Under the pieces are notes generated by a model. That model ran no database searches. It was not told where the DNA came from and saw nothing but the letters and a program-made list of their open reading frames with translations. This document shows, piece after piece, positions 1 to 8,967 of a DNA stretch of 34,801 nt. A program made the position numbers and the translations under genes. Source of the stretch: an uncultured Pseudomonadota bacterium (GTDB lineage: Bacteria; Pseudomonadota; Gammaproteobacteria; Burkholderiales; Burkholderiaceae); assembly GCA_946480245.1 (NCBI GenBank), contig CAMLIZ010000036.1, forward strand, positions 1-34,801. Reading direction: 5' to 3'. Positions within the stretch are counted from its first letter, which is position 1. Each line of letters starts with the position of its first letter.

Positions 1-146
1 GCCACCGCCTGGTTGCGCGGGCTGAGCCGGCTGCTGCCGCTGCCGTGCGCAAACAGCACCACGCCGCGCGGCGCATCGGGCAATTCCAGCAGGGCCGGCA
101 AGGCATGCGGCGCGATCTCGACCGTGTGCGCGGTGGCCCCGTTCAT
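1..146 (-). CDS. alpha/beta hydrolase (dienelactone hydrolase-like), 5' part only
   Basis: Reading leftward from an ATG at 146, about 48 residues are present before the window edge. They include GVVLFAHGSGSSRLSPRNQ, the beta-strand plus oxyanion-hole HGSGSS motif typical of dienelactone-hydrolase-like alpha/beta hydrolases. The catalytic Ser, Asp and His lie outside the window. The start codon overlaps the stop of the upstream phosphoribosyltransferase as ATGA, so the two are probably translationally coupled. In many proteobacteria this same hydrolase and phosphoribosyltransferase occur side by side or fused (known of the family). The substrate is unknown. Confidence 0.75.
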   Translation of the reverse strand, partial: MNGATAHTVEIAPHALPALLELPDAPRGVVLFAHGSGSSRLSPRNQAV

Positions 147-865
147 GGCGGCGACGCGCCGGCCGGCGGGCGGTGGGCGGCTGCGCCGGCGGACGACGCG
201 GCCGCCATGCCGGGCGCCTGGTCCAGCAGCGCCAGCACCTCGTCGTCGCTCACCTGCTCGAAGTCGGCGTAGTACTGGCCCACGGCCTGGAAGTCGGCGG
301 GCATCTGCAGGCACACCATGTTGTCGGGGGCCACCGGCAACTGCGCCAGCACGCTGGGCGGCGCCACCGGCACCGCCAGCACCACCTGGCGTGCACCGGA
401 TGCGGCCAGCGCCTGCAAGGCCACGCGCACCGTGCCGCCGGTGGCGATGCCGTCGTCGACCAGGATCACGCTGCGGCCCTGCAGCGGCACCGGCGGGCGG
501 CCGCGGCGCAGCACCCGCTTGCGGCGCGCGATCACCTCGAGCTGGCGCTGCTCCTCGGCCTGCAGGTAACCGGGCGGCGGCTGCACCGCGTCGATCACCG
601 GCTGGTTGAGGAAGCGCGTGGGGTGCGGCCCGTCCACCACCGCGCCCAGCCCCAACTCGGGGAACCCGGGCGCGCCGAGCTTGCGCACCAGCAGCACGTC
701 GAGTGGCGCGCCCAGCCGCACCGCGATCTCGAAGCCCACCGGCACGCCGCCGCGCGGCAGCGCCAGCACCACCGGCGCGCGATCGTGACGGTGTGCCAGC
801 CGCTCGGCCAGCTGGTGCCCGGCGTCGGCGCGGTCCGCAAAGAAGGCCTGGCGTGGAAGAGGCAT
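143..865 (-). CDS. phosphoribosyltransferase-family protein
   Basis: A protein of about 240 residues with the type I phosphoribosyltransferase signature [12 protein letters not shown] at residues 134-145 (PRPP-binding loop, two acidic residues then TGGT) and an N-terminal [13 protein letters not shown] segment characteristic of the stand-alone 'predicted phosphoribosyltransferase' family. The true nucleobase or other acceptor is not known for this family. An ATG at 865 is preferred because GGGA lies about nine bases upstream; an ATG at 880 would add five residues. The C-terminal 20 residues are Ala/Pro-rich and probably disordered. It is followed with a 4-bp overlap by an alpha/beta hydrolase gene, suggesting a two-gene unit, and it is divergent from the histidine kinase gene to the right. 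Confidence 0.85.
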   Translation of the reverse strand: MPLPRQAFFADRADAGHQLAERLAHRHDRAPVVLALPRGGVPVGFEIAVRLGAPLDVLLVRKLGAPGFPELGLGAVVDGPHPTRFLNQPVIDAVQPPPGYLQAEEQRQLEVIARRKRVLRRGRPPVPLQGRSVILVDDGIATGGTVRVALQALAASGARQVVLAVPVAPPSVLAQLPVAPDNMVCLQMPADFQAVGQYYADFEQVSDDEVLALLDQAPGMAAASSAGAAAHRPPAGASPP

Positions 866-1019
866 GCTGCTGCGTCCCATGCCGGCAATGGCGGCAAGGC
901 CTGTACCCGTGCCGGCGAGGCGGGCCGCAGGCCGCGCGCAGAAGTTCACGAACGATACGCCTTGGCGCCGGCGGCGATGCCGCATGATCTCGCTTCCATC
1001 CAGGGTATTGGCCAGGGGC

Positions 1020-2750
1020 ATGCACTCCGAGGATCTGCGCGCCGGGGAGAGCCGGCTGCTGAAGATGATGGCGCGCGGCGCGCCGCTCGACGACACGCTG
1101 GCGCAACTGGCGCTGCTCATCGAGACGCAGGCCGAAGGGCTGTATTGCACGCTGGTGCTGCTGGGCGAGGACGGCGTGCACCTGCAGCGCGCCATCGGTC
1201 CGCACATGCCGCCCGACTACCTGAAGGCGCACGAGGGCCTGCCCATCGGCCCGGTGGGCGGCTCCTGCGGCACCGCGATGTACCGGCGAGAGCCGGTGAT
1301 CGTGAGCGACCTGCTCGTGGATCCGCTGTGGCAGCCGTATCGGGCGCTGATCGCACCGCACGGCTTTCGCGCCTGCTGGTCCACCCCCATCGTGCAGGGC
1401 GATACCGTGCTCGGCACTTTTGCGATGTACCACCGCGAGGTGCGCACGCCCACGCCGCACGAGATCAGCCTGACGCAGCTGGCCACCCACATTGCCGGCA
1501 TCGCGATCGAGCACGACCGGCGCGAGCGCGAGCTGGTGCGCTACCGCGAGCACCTGGAGGAGCTGGTGCGCGAGCGCACGGTGGAGCTGCAGGCCGCGAA
1601 GGAGCGCGCCGAGGTCGCCAACCAGGCCAAGAGCGCCTTTCTCGCCGCGATGAGCCACGAGCTGCGCACGCCGCTGAACGGCATCCTCGGCTTCGCGCAG
1701 CTGCTGCAGTGGGACCCGCAAGCCAGCGTGCGCCAGCGCGAAGGGCTGGCCGCCATCCAGAGCAGCGGCGAACACCTGCTGACCCTGATCAACGACGTGC
1801 TGGACCTGTCGCGCATCGAGGCCGGCCGTTTCGACCTGCTGCCGGCGCCCTTCGACCTGGCGGAGCTGGTAAAGGGCGTGGGCGAGCTGTTCCGCGCCAA
1901 GGCCGAGGAGAAGGGCCTGGCCTTCGTGTGCGAGCTGCCGCCCGATCTGCCGGCCACCGTCGAGGCCGACGACAAGCGCCTGCGCCAAGTGCTGCTGAAC
2001 CTGGTGGCCAACGCGGTGAAGTTCACCGACCGCGGCGAGGTGCGGCTGGCGGTGCGCCTGATCGGGCGTGACGCGGCGCGCGCGCAGCTGCGCTTCGAGG
2101 TGCAGGACACGGGCGTGGGCATCTCCGCGGCGGTGCTGGAGCGCATCTTCGAACCGTTCGAGCAGGTCGGCGAGTTGCAGCGCCGCGCCGGCGGCACCGG
2201 CTTGGGGCTGTCGATCAGCCGCCAGCTGGTGCGGCTGATGGGCAGCGAGATCGAAGTGCGCAGCCAGCCCGGCAGCGGCAGCAGCTTCGCGTTCGAACTC
2301 ACGTTGCCGGTGCAGGCGCAAGCGCTCGCCGTGCCCGTGGCGCCGGCACGCATCACCGGCTACGACGGCGCGCGTCGCAAGGTGCTGGTGGTGGACGACG
2401 TGGCGGTGAACCGGCTCGTGCTGGCCGAACTTCTCGGCTCGATCGGCTTCGAGGTGGCGCAGGCGGCCGACGGCCTGGAGGGCGTGCGCTGCGCGCAGGC
2501 GATGCAGCCCGACCTGATCGTGATCGACAACGTGATGCCGGTGATGGACGGCCTGGCCGCGATGCGCTGCATCCGCGCCATGCCGCAACTGAAGGCCGTG
2601 CCGATCATCGCGGCCTCGGCCAGCGCGTCGCAGGAGAACCACGCCGCCTGTCTGGCGGCCGGCGCCGACGTGTTCCTGCCCAAGCCGATCGAACACACCG
2701 CATTGCTGCAGCACGTGGGCGAGCTGCTGCAGCTGCGCTGGAGGCGCTGA
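1020..2750 (+). CDS. GAF-domain hybrid sensor histidine kinase with receiver domain
   Basis: About 576 residues with no membrane segment, so a cytoplasmic sensor. Order of domains: GAF (about 15-165), a short coiled linker ([20 protein letters not shown]), HisKA with phospho-acceptor His213 in [10 protein letters not shown], a HATPase_c domain with DTGVGI and GGTGLGLSI nucleotide-binding boxes (about 320-435), and a C-terminal receiver domain (about 453-570) with phospho-acceptor Asp503 in VIDNVMP. It would autophosphorylate and relay phosphate to its own receiver and then to an unseen Hpt or regulator. An in-frame ATG at 984 (12 residues longer) is an alternative start; neither has a well-spaced Shine-Dalgarno site. 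No cognate response regulator is adjacent, so the input and output are unknown. Confidence 0.88.
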   Translation: MHSEDLRAGESRLLKMMARGAPLDDTLAQLALLIETQAEGLYCTLVLLGEDGVHLQRAIGPHMPPDYLKAHEGLPIGPVGGSCGTAMYRREPVIVSDLLVDPLWQPYRALIAPHGFRACWSTPIVQGDTVLGTFAMYHREVRTPTPHEISLTQLATHIAGIAIEHDRRERELVRYREHLEELVRERTVELQAAKERAEVANQAKSAFLAAMSHELRTPLNGILGFAQLLQWDPQASVRQREGLAAIQSSGEHLLTLINDVLDLSRIEAGRFDLLPAPFDLAELVKGVGELFRAKAEEKGLAFVCELPPDLPATVEADDKRLRQVLLNLVANAVKFTDRGEVRLAVRLIGRDAARAQLRFEVQDTGVGISAAVLERIFEPFEQVGELQRRAGGTGLGLSISRQLVRLMGSEIEVRSQPGSGSSFAFELTLPVQAQALAVPVAPARITGYDGARRKVLVVDDVAVNRLVLAELLGSIGFEVAQAADGLEGVRCAQAMQPDLIVIDNVMPVMDGLAAMRCIRAMPQLKAVPIIAASASASQENHAACLAAGADVFLPKPIEHTALLQHVGELLQLRWRR

Positions 2751-2824
2751 AGCAAGGCGCGGCGGGCACGGCGCTTGCCCACCTCGGTGTGGTTGAGATT
2801 CCAAACACCGAGGAGACGATTGGC

Positions 2825-3346
2825 ATGGGCCCGCTGCCTCTCCCTTGCCGCCTGGCGCCGCTGCTTTGCGTGGCTGCCGGTGCGCTGCTGGCCGCGTGCG
2901 CCAGCGACGACCAACCGACCTTGCGCAAGGCGCCGATCGTTGCCGCCGTGCCCAAGGCCACGGCCGACGACCCGCTGCCAAAGGTACAGGTCACCTCCGC
3001 CATAGGGACCGAGCACGCCGTGCCGTCGGTGATCTACTTCGACTCCGACCGTTACCGCGTCAGCGACGAATACAAGAGCGTGCTGCAAGCACACGCCAAG
3101 CGCCTGCTGGCCGACCCCAACCTGCACCTGCGCATCGACGGCCACGCGGACGGCGTGGGCCCGGCGGACTACAACCTCGAGCTCGCGCGCATGCGTGCGC
3201 AGATGGTCAAGCGCGAGCTGATCGACCTGGGCGTGCCGGCCGACCAGCTGCAGGTGGTGGGGCACGGTGACGGCCGGCCGGCCGCCAAGGGCGCCAGTGC
3301 GCAGGCGCTGGCGGCGAACCGGCGCGTGGAGTTGAGCTACCGCTGA
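2825..3346 (+). CDS. OmpA-family outer-membrane lipoprotein
   Basis: 173 residues. The N-terminus is a lipoprotein signal peptide ending in the lipobox Leu22-Ala-Ala-Cys25, followed by Ala at +2, which suggests export to the outer membrane. The C-terminal half is an OmpA-like peptidoglycan-binding domain: VIYFDSDRYRV, then HLRIDGHADGVGPADYN, then ELARMRAQMVKRELIDLGV and a final NRRVELSYR, as in Pal/MotB-type domains. The start at 2825 is chosen because AGGAG at 2811-2815 is ideally spaced and because it places the signal peptide at the N-terminus. Likely role: anchoring the outer membrane to peptidoglycan. The last 10 bp overlap tail-to-tail with the phosphofructokinase gene. Confidence 0.85.
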   Translation: MGPLPLPCRLAPLLCVAAGALLAACASDDQPTLRKAPIVAAVPKATADDPLPKVQVTSAIGTEHAVPSVIYFDSDRYRVSDEYKSVLQAHAKRLLADPNLHLRIDGHADGVGPADYNLELARMRAQMVKRELIDLGVPADQLQVVGHGDGRPAAKGASAQALAANRRVELSYR

Positions 3347-4548
3347 ATCAGCTTGTCCACCGCGTGCCCGCGCAAGCGGTGCAGCTGGGGCATGTCGCCG
3401 AGCAGCGGACGCAGGTAGTTGCGGAAGGCATCGGTCACGTCGGTGCCGCCGGCGGCGATGAAGGCGTCGTCCATCACGCGCGTCTTGGCGGCCACGGTCT
3501 CCAGCGGCACCAGGTCGTAGTGCACCGCGTAGTCGCCGCTGCGGCGGATGGCCACCGAGCCGTCGCGATCGCCGCGCAGCGCGTACTGCACCGCCATCTC
3601 GCCGACTTCGCGCGCCTCGCGCTGGTCCACCTCGCTCACGCAGCCGAGGAACGAGCGCTGCAGGTAGCCGAAGGTGTCGCCGCGCACGCGCTTGATCTTC
3701 AGCTTGTCCTTGATCTCGTCACACAGCTGGTCGGCCAGCGCGCCGGTGCCCGACAGCTGCACGTTGCCGTGCGCGTCGCGCTCCACGCGCTTGGCCAGCT
3801 GCGCTGCGATCGCGTGGCCCGATGCATCGTGGATGCCTTCGGACACCGCGATCACGCAGCGGCCCAGGCGGTCGTGCACCGCCTTCACGTCGGCCAGAAA
3901 GCGCTCGATCGAGAACTCGCGCTCGGGCAGGTACACCAGGTGCGGGCCGTCGTCGGGCATCGTGCGCGCCATCGCCGCCGCGGCGGTCAGGAAGCCCGCA
4001 TGCCGGCCCATCACCACGCCCACGTACACGCCGGGCAGCGCGGCGTTGTCGAGGTTGGCGCCGGCAAAGGCCTGGGCCACGAAACGCGCGGCCGACGGAT
4101 AGCCCGGCGTGTGGTCGTTGCCCATCAGGTCGTTGTCGATCGTCTTCGGGATGTGCACGCAGCGCAGCGCATAGCCCTCGGTGCGGGCCTGCTCGCTGAC
4201 GATGCGCACGGTGTCCGACGAATCGTTGCCGCCGATGTAGAAGAAGTGCCCGATCTCGTGCGCCTTCAGCACCTTGAAGATCTCCTGGCAGTACTTCAGG
4301 TCGGGCTTGTCGCGGGTGGAGCCCAGCGCCGCGGCCGGCGTGTGCGCCACGCGCTCCAGGTGCAGGGTGCTCTCGCGCGTGAGATCCAGGAAATCCTCGT
4401 CGACGATGCCGCGCACGCCGTGCCGCGCGCCGTACACCTGCGCACTGCCGTCGAGCCGGCGCGTCTCGAGCACCACGCCGGCCAGGCTCTGGTTGATCAC
4501 CGCAGTGGGGCCGCCGCCCTGGGCGACGAGGATCTTCTTGGGGGACAT
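3337..4548 (-). CDS. pfp: 6-phosphofructokinase, probably pyrophosphate-dependent
   Basis: 403 residues, phosphofructokinase fold. It has the GGGPTAVIN nucleotide/PPi loop near the N-terminus, GGNDS at 106-110 and PKTIDND at 134-140. In ATP-dependent enzymes the equivalent positions read GGDGS and PGTIDND; Asp109 and Lys135 here replace the two glycines needed for ATP binding, which is the established mark of PPi-dependent enzymes. It would interconvert fructose 6-phosphate and fructose 1,6-bisphosphate reversibly in the cytoplasm. The ATG at 4548 is preferred over a GTG one codon earlier because the AAAGGAG ribosome-binding site sits at the right distance only for the ATG. It lies upstream of, and convergent with, the OmpA-like lipoprotein gene. 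Confidence 0.9.
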   Translation of the reverse strand: MSPKKILVAQGGGPTAVINQSLAGVVLETRRLDGSAQVYGARHGVRGIVDEDFLDLTRESTLHLERVAHTPAAALGSTRDKPDLKYCQEIFKVLKAHEIGHFFYIGGNDSSDTVRIVSEQARTEGYALRCVHIPKTIDNDLMGNDHTPGYPSAARFVAQAFAGANLDNAALPGVYVGVVMGRHAGFLTAAAAMARTMPDDGPHLVYLPEREFSIERFLADVKAVHDRLGRCVIAVSEGIHDASGHAIAAQLAKRVERDAHGNVQLSGTGALADQLCDEIKDKLKIKRVRGDTFGYLQRSFLGCVSEVDQREAREVGEMAVQYALRGDRDGSVAIRRSGDYAVHYDLVPLETVAAKTRVMDDAFIAAGGTDVTDAFRNYLRPLLGDMPQLHRLRGHAVDKLIQR

Positions 4549-4593
4549 CACGCTCCTTTGCCGTGTCTTGGAAACCTGAAGCAGCGCGCGCCC

Positions 4594-5259
4594 TCAGCCG
4601 AGCGTGAAGGGCCCGCCCTGTTCGAGCGCCCTCTTATACGCCGAGCGTTGGTGGATGCGCTGCAAGAACCCTTGCAGCTTGGGGTAGCGCGCGTCGAGCC
4701 CGGCGCGCGCGGCCGAGGCCTCCACCGGGAAGCTCATCTGGATGTCGGCGGCGCTGAACTCGTCGCCGGCAAACCAGGTGCTGCGGCCCAGCTCGGCCTC
4801 CATGAAGGCGAGGTGGCGCTGCAGGTTGGGCGTGACGATCATCGCCTTGGCCTTGCGCGCGATCGCGGTGGCGATCGGCCGCACCAGCAGCGGCGCCTTG
4901 GTCTCGATGCTGTCGAACACCAGCTTCATCAGCAACGGCGGCATCGCGCTGCCCTCGGCGAAGTGCATCCAGTACAGGTAGCGCAGCGCCTGCGCGGTGC
5001 CGGGCCGCGGCTTCAGCCGGCCGTTGCCGTATCGATCGACCAGGTATTCGAGGATGGCGCCGCTTTCGGCCAGCGTGACCTCGTCGTCGGTGATCACCGG
5101 CGACTTGCCCAGCGGGTGCACCTTCAGCAGCTCGGGCGGCGCCAGCATCGTTTTCGGGTCGCGCTGGTAGCGCCGTATCTCGTACGGCAGCCCCAGCTCC
5201 TCGAGCAGCCACAACACGCGCTGCGAGCGCGAGTTGTTGAGGTGGTGGACGACGATCAT
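4594..5259 (-). CDS. glutathione S-transferase family protein
   Basis: 221 residues. The N-terminal thioredoxin-like domain carries HHLNNSRSQRVLWLLEELGLPYE (a Ser/Asn-type glutathione site) and the conserved cis-Pro and Glu-Ser pair in GKSPVITDDEVTLAESGAILEYL. The C-terminal helical domain includes FSAADIQMSFP, the usual N-capping-box region. This is the cytosolic GST class of the Ure2p/YfcF-like bacterial kind; the electrophile is unknown. Its ATG overlaps the stop of the CHRD gene by one base (TGATG), so translation is probably coupled to it, although no functional link between the two products is obvious. Confidence 0.88.
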   Translation of the reverse strand: MIVVHHLNNSRSQRVLWLLEELGLPYEIRRYQRDPKTMLAPPELLKVHPLGKSPVITDDEVTLAESGAILEYLVDRYGNGRLKPRPGTAQALRYLYWMHFAEGSAMPPLLMKLVFDSIETKAPLLVRPIATAIARKAKAMIVTPNLQRHLAFMEAELGRSTWFAGDEFSAADIQMSFPVEASAARAGLDARYPKLQGFLQRIHQRSAYKRALEQGGPFTLG

Positions 5260-5666
5260 CAGGGCTTGATCTGGGCCCGGATCTCGCCGCCCTTGTGCGC
5301 CGCGCTGTGCACGTTCACGTAGAGGTCACCGGCCTGGTAGGCCTTCATCTGCTCGGCGCTGAGCTTGGCGCCGGCCGGCACGCTCCAGGTGCCACCCGCC
5401 CCTTGCGTGAGCGGGACGATCACCGGCCCGTTCTTGCCGGCCCCGGCCATGTGGATGTGCGCCATCGTGCCGTCGACGCCTGTGGTGCTGACGCTGCCGC
5501 TGACCGCGCCGTCGGCGGCCACGTCGATGTTGCCGCTGCCGCTGGCGCTGGTCTGCACCGGCGGCACCTCCTGGCTGCCTTCGAGCTTGACGGGAGCGGC
5601 CCACACGGTGGCCGCACTGGCAGACAACAGGGCCGCGGCCGCGGCAATGCGAAGCATGGAGTTCAT
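5259..5666 (-). CDS. secreted CHRD-domain protein
   Basis: 135 residues. A Sec signal peptide (MNSMLRIAAAAALLSASAATVWA) is followed by a single CHRD domain: KLEGSQEVPPVQTSASGSG, VDGTMAHIHMAGAG, NGPVIVPL and a final DLYVNVHSAAHKGGEIRAQI. CHRD domains are named from chordin; bacterial stand-alone members are periplasmic or secreted and of unknown function. The start is set at 5666, where AGAGG lies six bases upstream and the signal peptide begins; longer in-frame extensions lack both. It is the first gene of a pair with the GST and is divergent from the XRE regulator. Confidence 0.85.
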   Translation of the reverse strand: MNSMLRIAAAAALLSASAATVWAAPVKLEGSQEVPPVQTSASGSGNIDVAADGAVSGSVSTTGVDGTMAHIHMAGAGKNGPVIVPLTQGAGGTWSVPAGAKLSAEQMKAYQAGDLYVNVHSAAHKGGEIRAQIKP

Positions 5667-5800
5667 CCGGAACCTCTTGCAGGAGTGGAGTGGAGCGCGA
5701 TCATGCCCCTTCGGCCGGATGCCGTCGAGGCTCGGCGCGCGCCCCCCGATGACCTGCGAGGTCATGGCGCGGCGGCGCCGGCTTTCGATATCGTGCGGGC

Positions 5801-6619
5801 ATGAACCTGGCCACCTCCCGCCCCGTGGGCGAACTGATCCGTGACTGGCGCCAGCGCCGCCGCATGAGCCAGCTCGACCTGGCTTGCGAGGCCGAGATCT
5901 CCACGCGCCACCTCAGCTATGTGGAAACCGGGCGCGCGCAGCCCAGCCGCGAGATGCTGCTGCACCTGGCCGAGCGGCTGGAGGTGCCGCTGCGCGAGCG
6001 CAACGCGCTGCTGCTGGCCGCGGGCTTCGCGCCGATGTTCAAGGAGCGCTCGCTCGACGACCCGGCCCTGCACGCGGCACGCCAGGCGGTGGACCTGGTG
6101 CTGCGCGGGCATGAGCCCTTCCCCGCGCTGGCCGTGGACCGGCACTGGAACCTGGTGGCGATGAACGGCGCGGTCGCACCGCTGATGGAGGGCGTGGCGC
6201 CCGAGCTGCTGCAGCCGCCGGTCAACGTGCTGCGCCTGGCGCTGCATCCGAACGCGCTCGCCCCGCGCATCGCCAACCTGGGCGAATGGCGCGCCCACCT
6301 CGTCGCGCGGCTGCACCAGCAGATTGCCGCCAGCGGCGACCCCGCCCTGGCCGCGCTGCTGCAGGAGCTGCTGGACTACCCGGTGCCGACCGATGCCGGC
6401 ACCCACGCGGCCACCGACTACGCCGGTGTGGTGGTGCCGCTGCGCCTGCACACGCCGCAGGGCTGCTTGAGCTTCTTCAGCACGATCACCGTGTTCGGCA
6501 CGCCGGTGGACGTGACGCTTGCCGAGCTGGCGATCGAGGCCTTCTTTCCGGCCGACGAGGGCACGGCGCAGGCCTTGCGTCGCGTGGGCGACAAACAGCG
6601 CGCCGCATCTGTCGCATAA
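5801..6619 (+). CDS. XRE-family transcriptional regulator with MmyB-like ligand domain
   Basis: 272 residues. An N-terminal helix-turn-helix (about 8-62, with MSQLDLACEAEISTRHLSYVE and ETGRAQPSREML) is followed by an MmyB-type ligand-binding domain (HEPFPALAVDRHWNLVAMN, then a helical region and GCLSFFSTITVFGTPVDVTLAELAIEAFFP). In this family the C-terminal PAS-like domain is thought to bind a small hydrophobic ligand. The next gene on the same strand, a molybdopterin oxidoreductase, begins only 24 bases after the stop, so the regulator and enzyme are likely co-transcribed and the regulator may control that oxidoreductase. It is divergent from the CHRD-GST pair. Confidence 0.9.
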   Translation: MNLATSRPVGELIRDWRQRRRMSQLDLACEAEISTRHLSYVETGRAQPSREMLLHLAERLEVPLRERNALLLAAGFAPMFKERSLDDPALHAARQAVDLVLRGHEPFPALAVDRHWNLVAMNGAVAPLMEGVAPELLQPPVNVLRLALHPNALAPRIANLGEWRAHLVARLHQQIAASGDPALAALLQELLDYPVPTDAGTHAATDYAGVVVPLRLHTPQGCLSFFSTITVFGTPVDVTLAELAIEAFFPADEGTAQALRRVGDKQRAASVA

Positions 6620-6643
6620 ACACGGGCTGCCCCGGAGCACCGC

Positions 6644-8839
6644 ATGACCGACACCACCACCACCTACCGCATCTGCCCCTTGTGCGAAGCCGCCTGCGGG
6701 CTGGAGCTGCGCGTGCAGCAGGGCCGCGTGATCTCGATCCGCGGCGACGAAGCCGACCCGTTCAGCCGCGGCTTCCTGTGCCCCAAGGGCGTGGCGCTGA
6801 AGGAGCTGCATGAAGACCCGGACCGGCTGCGCCAGCCGCTGATCAAGCGCGACGGCCGCTTCGTGCCGGCGAGCTGGGACGAGGCCTTCGACGAGATCGA
6901 GCGCCGGCTGGTGCCGCTGCAGGCAGCGCATGGGCGCGACGCCGTGGCCGCCAGCATCGGCAACCCCACCGTGCACAAGCTCGGCCTCACGTTGGCGATG
7001 CCGCGGCTGCTGAAGGCGCTGGGCACGCGCAACCTGTTCACCGCCAGCACCTTGGACCAGATGCCCAAGCAGCTGTCGTGCAGGCTGATGTTCGGCCACT
7101 GGTTGTCGGTACCGGTGCCCGACATCGAGCGCACGCAATGGCTGCTGGTGCTGGGCGCCAACCCGATGGCCTCCAACGGCAGCCTGTGGACCGTGCCCGA
7201 CTTCCGGGCCAAGGCCAAGGCGCTGCGCGCGCGTGGCGGCCGCCTGGTGGTGGTCGACCCGCGCCGCACCGAGACCGCCGCGGTGGCGGACCGGCACCTG
7301 CCGATCCGTCCCGGCGCCGACGTGTTCCTGCTGCTGGGCATGCTGCACACCTTGTTCGACGAAGGCCTGGTGCGCACCGGCCGCCTGGCGCCGCACCTGG
7401 CCGGCATCGACGCCGTGCAGTCCGCGGTGGCGCCCTTCACGCCCGAGGCCTGCGCGCAGCGCTGCGGCATCGACGCCGCCACCCTGCGCACCCTGGCGCG
7501 CGAGCTCGCCGCCACCGAGCGCGCCGCGGTCTATGGGCGGCTGGGCACCTGCACGCAGGCCTTCGGCACGCTGTGCAGCTGGCTGGTCGACGTGCTGAAC
7601 GCGCTCACCGGCCACCTGGACGAACCCGGCGGCGCGATGTTCCCGAAGGCGCCGGCCTTTGCGGCCAACACCGAAGGCGAGCCCGGCCGCGGCCGCGGCA
7701 TCGTCACCGGCCGCCATGCCAGCCGCGTGAGCGGCGCGCCCGAGGTGTGGGGCGAGTTGCCGATGGGCTGCCTGGCCGAGGAGATCGAGACGCCCGGGCC
7801 GGGTCAGGTGCGTGCACTGGTCACGGTGGCCAGCAACCCGGTGCTGTCGGCGCCCAACGGCGAGCGCCTGGCCGCCGCGCTGGAGCAGCTCGACTTCATG
7901 GTGAGCGTGGACATCTACCTCAACGAGACCACGCGCCATGCGCACGTGATCCTGCCCGGCCTGTCGCCGCTGGAGGAGCCGCACTACGACGTGTCGTTCG
8001 CGCAGCTGTCGTACCGCAACCAGGCGCGCTACAGCGCACCGGTGCTGCCGGCGCCGCACGGTGCGCCGAGCGAGTGGACGATCCTGTTGCGGCTGGCCGC
8101 CATCGTGAGCGGCCAGGGTGCGCGGGCCGACGTGCACGCACTGGACGACGCACTGCTGGCCAAGACGGTGCAGCGCGTCGCAGGCACGCAGGCCCCCGCT
8201 GCGTTGCAGGCACTGCAGGCCGTGCCGCCCGGCCCCGAGCGCTGGCTCGACCTGGCGCTGCGCAGCGGCCCCTATGGTGATCGCCTGACCCTGCAGGCGC
8301 TGAAGGACGCGCCGCACGGCATCGACCTGGGCCCGCTGCAGCCACGCATCCCGGAGCTGTTGCGCACGCCGTCCGGCCAGGTGGAGCTGGCACCGGCCGC
8401 GCTGCTGGCCGACCTGCAGCGTGCGCTGGCCGACCTGCACGCCACAGCGCCCGACCTGGTGATCGTGGGCCGGCGCCAGGTGCGCTCCAACAACAGCTGG
8501 CTGCACAACCTGCCGCTGCTGGCCAAGGGCCCGCAGCGCTGCACGCTGCTCGTGCACCCGGATGACGCCGCACGCCACGGCCTCGTCGACGGCGGACGCG
8601 CGCGCGTCGAGCGCGCGGGCCGCCACATCGAAGCCACGGTGCAGGTGAGCGACGAAATGGCGCCCGGCGTGGTGAGCCTGCCGCACGGCTGGGGCCATGC
8701 GCAGCCCGGCACGCAGATGCAGGTGGCCGCCGCGCGCCCCGGTGCCAACCTCAATGCCGTGCTCGACGAGCGTCTGCGCGACCCGCTGTCCGGCAATGCG
8801 GTGTTGAGCGGCGTACCTGTGGCGCTGCAGCCGGCCTGA
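6644..8839 (+). CDS. molybdopterin-dependent oxidoreductase with [4Fe-4S] cluster
   Basis: 731 residues, family of bis-MGD molybdenum enzymes (formate dehydrogenase/nitrate reductase type). The N-terminal cluster site is Cys11, Cys14, Cys18 and Cys46 (CPLCEAACG ... GFLCPKG). Next come the molybdopterin domains (VLGANPMASNG, VVVDPRRTETAAVADRHLPIRPGAD, VASNPVLSAPNGER) and a C-terminal molydopterin dinucleotide-binding domain (RRQVRSNNSWLHN, LPHGWGH, NAVLDERLRDPLSGNAVLSG). There is no twin-arginine signal, so it is predicted cytoplasmic. Cys146, in MPKQLSCRLMFG, sits where the metal ligand may lie. No electron-transfer subunit is adjacent. It follows an XRE/MmyB regulator by 24 bases. The substrate cannot be deduced. 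Confidence 0.88.
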   Translation: MTDTTTTYRICPLCEAACGLELRVQQGRVISIRGDEADPFSRGFLCPKGVALKELHEDPDRLRQPLIKRDGRFVPASWDEAFDEIERRLVPLQAAHGRDAVAASIGNPTVHKLGLTLAMPRLLKALGTRNLFTASTLDQMPKQLSCRLMFGHWLSVPVPDIERTQWLLVLGANPMASNGSLWTVPDFRAKAKALRARGGRLVVVDPRRTETAAVADRHLPIRPGADVFLLLGMLHTLFDEGLVRTGRLAPHLAGIDAVQSAVAPFTPEACAQRCGIDAATLRTLARELAATERAAVYGRLGTCTQAFGTLCSWLVDVLNALTGHLDEPGGAMFPKAPAFAANTEGEPGRGRGIVTGRHASRVSGAPEVWGELPMGCLAEEIETPGPGQVRALVTVASNPVLSAPNGERLAAALEQLDFMVSVDIYLNETTRHAHVILPGLSPLEEPHYDVSFAQLSYRNQARYSAPVLPAPHGAPSEWTILLRLAAIVSGQGARADVHALDDALLAKTVQRVAGTQAPAALQALQAVPPGPERWLDLALRSGPYGDRLTLQALKDAPHGIDLGPLQPRIPELLRTPSGQVELAPAALLADLQRALADLHATAPDLVIVGRRQVRSNNSWLHNLPLLAKGPQRCTLLVHPDDAARHGLVDGGRARVERAGRHIEATVQVSDEMAPGVVSLPHGWGHAQPGTQMQVAAARPGANLNAVLDERLRDPLSGNAVLSGVPVALQPA

Positions 8840-8967
8840 CAGGCACGCCCTACACGGGAATCGGCGCTCCCGGGCTGCGCCCCGTGGGGCGGCCCGACAG
8901 CTTGTGCCGCGCGCGCTGCGTACCGTGGAACGGTCACTTGTTTGGCTTCGAAGAAGGAGACCCCCAA

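Noticed and set aside
173..2071. Long plus-strand frame over the phosphoribosyltransferase and the histidine kinase start
   Set aside because: Composition (His/Arg/Ala-rich) and lack of motifs mark it as a shadow of the two real genes.
5762..8698. Very long open frame (978 codons) opposite the XRE regulator and the molybdopterin oxidoreductase
   Set aside because: It is His/Gln/Arg-rich and has no family motif; it is the antisense shadow of GC-rich codons.
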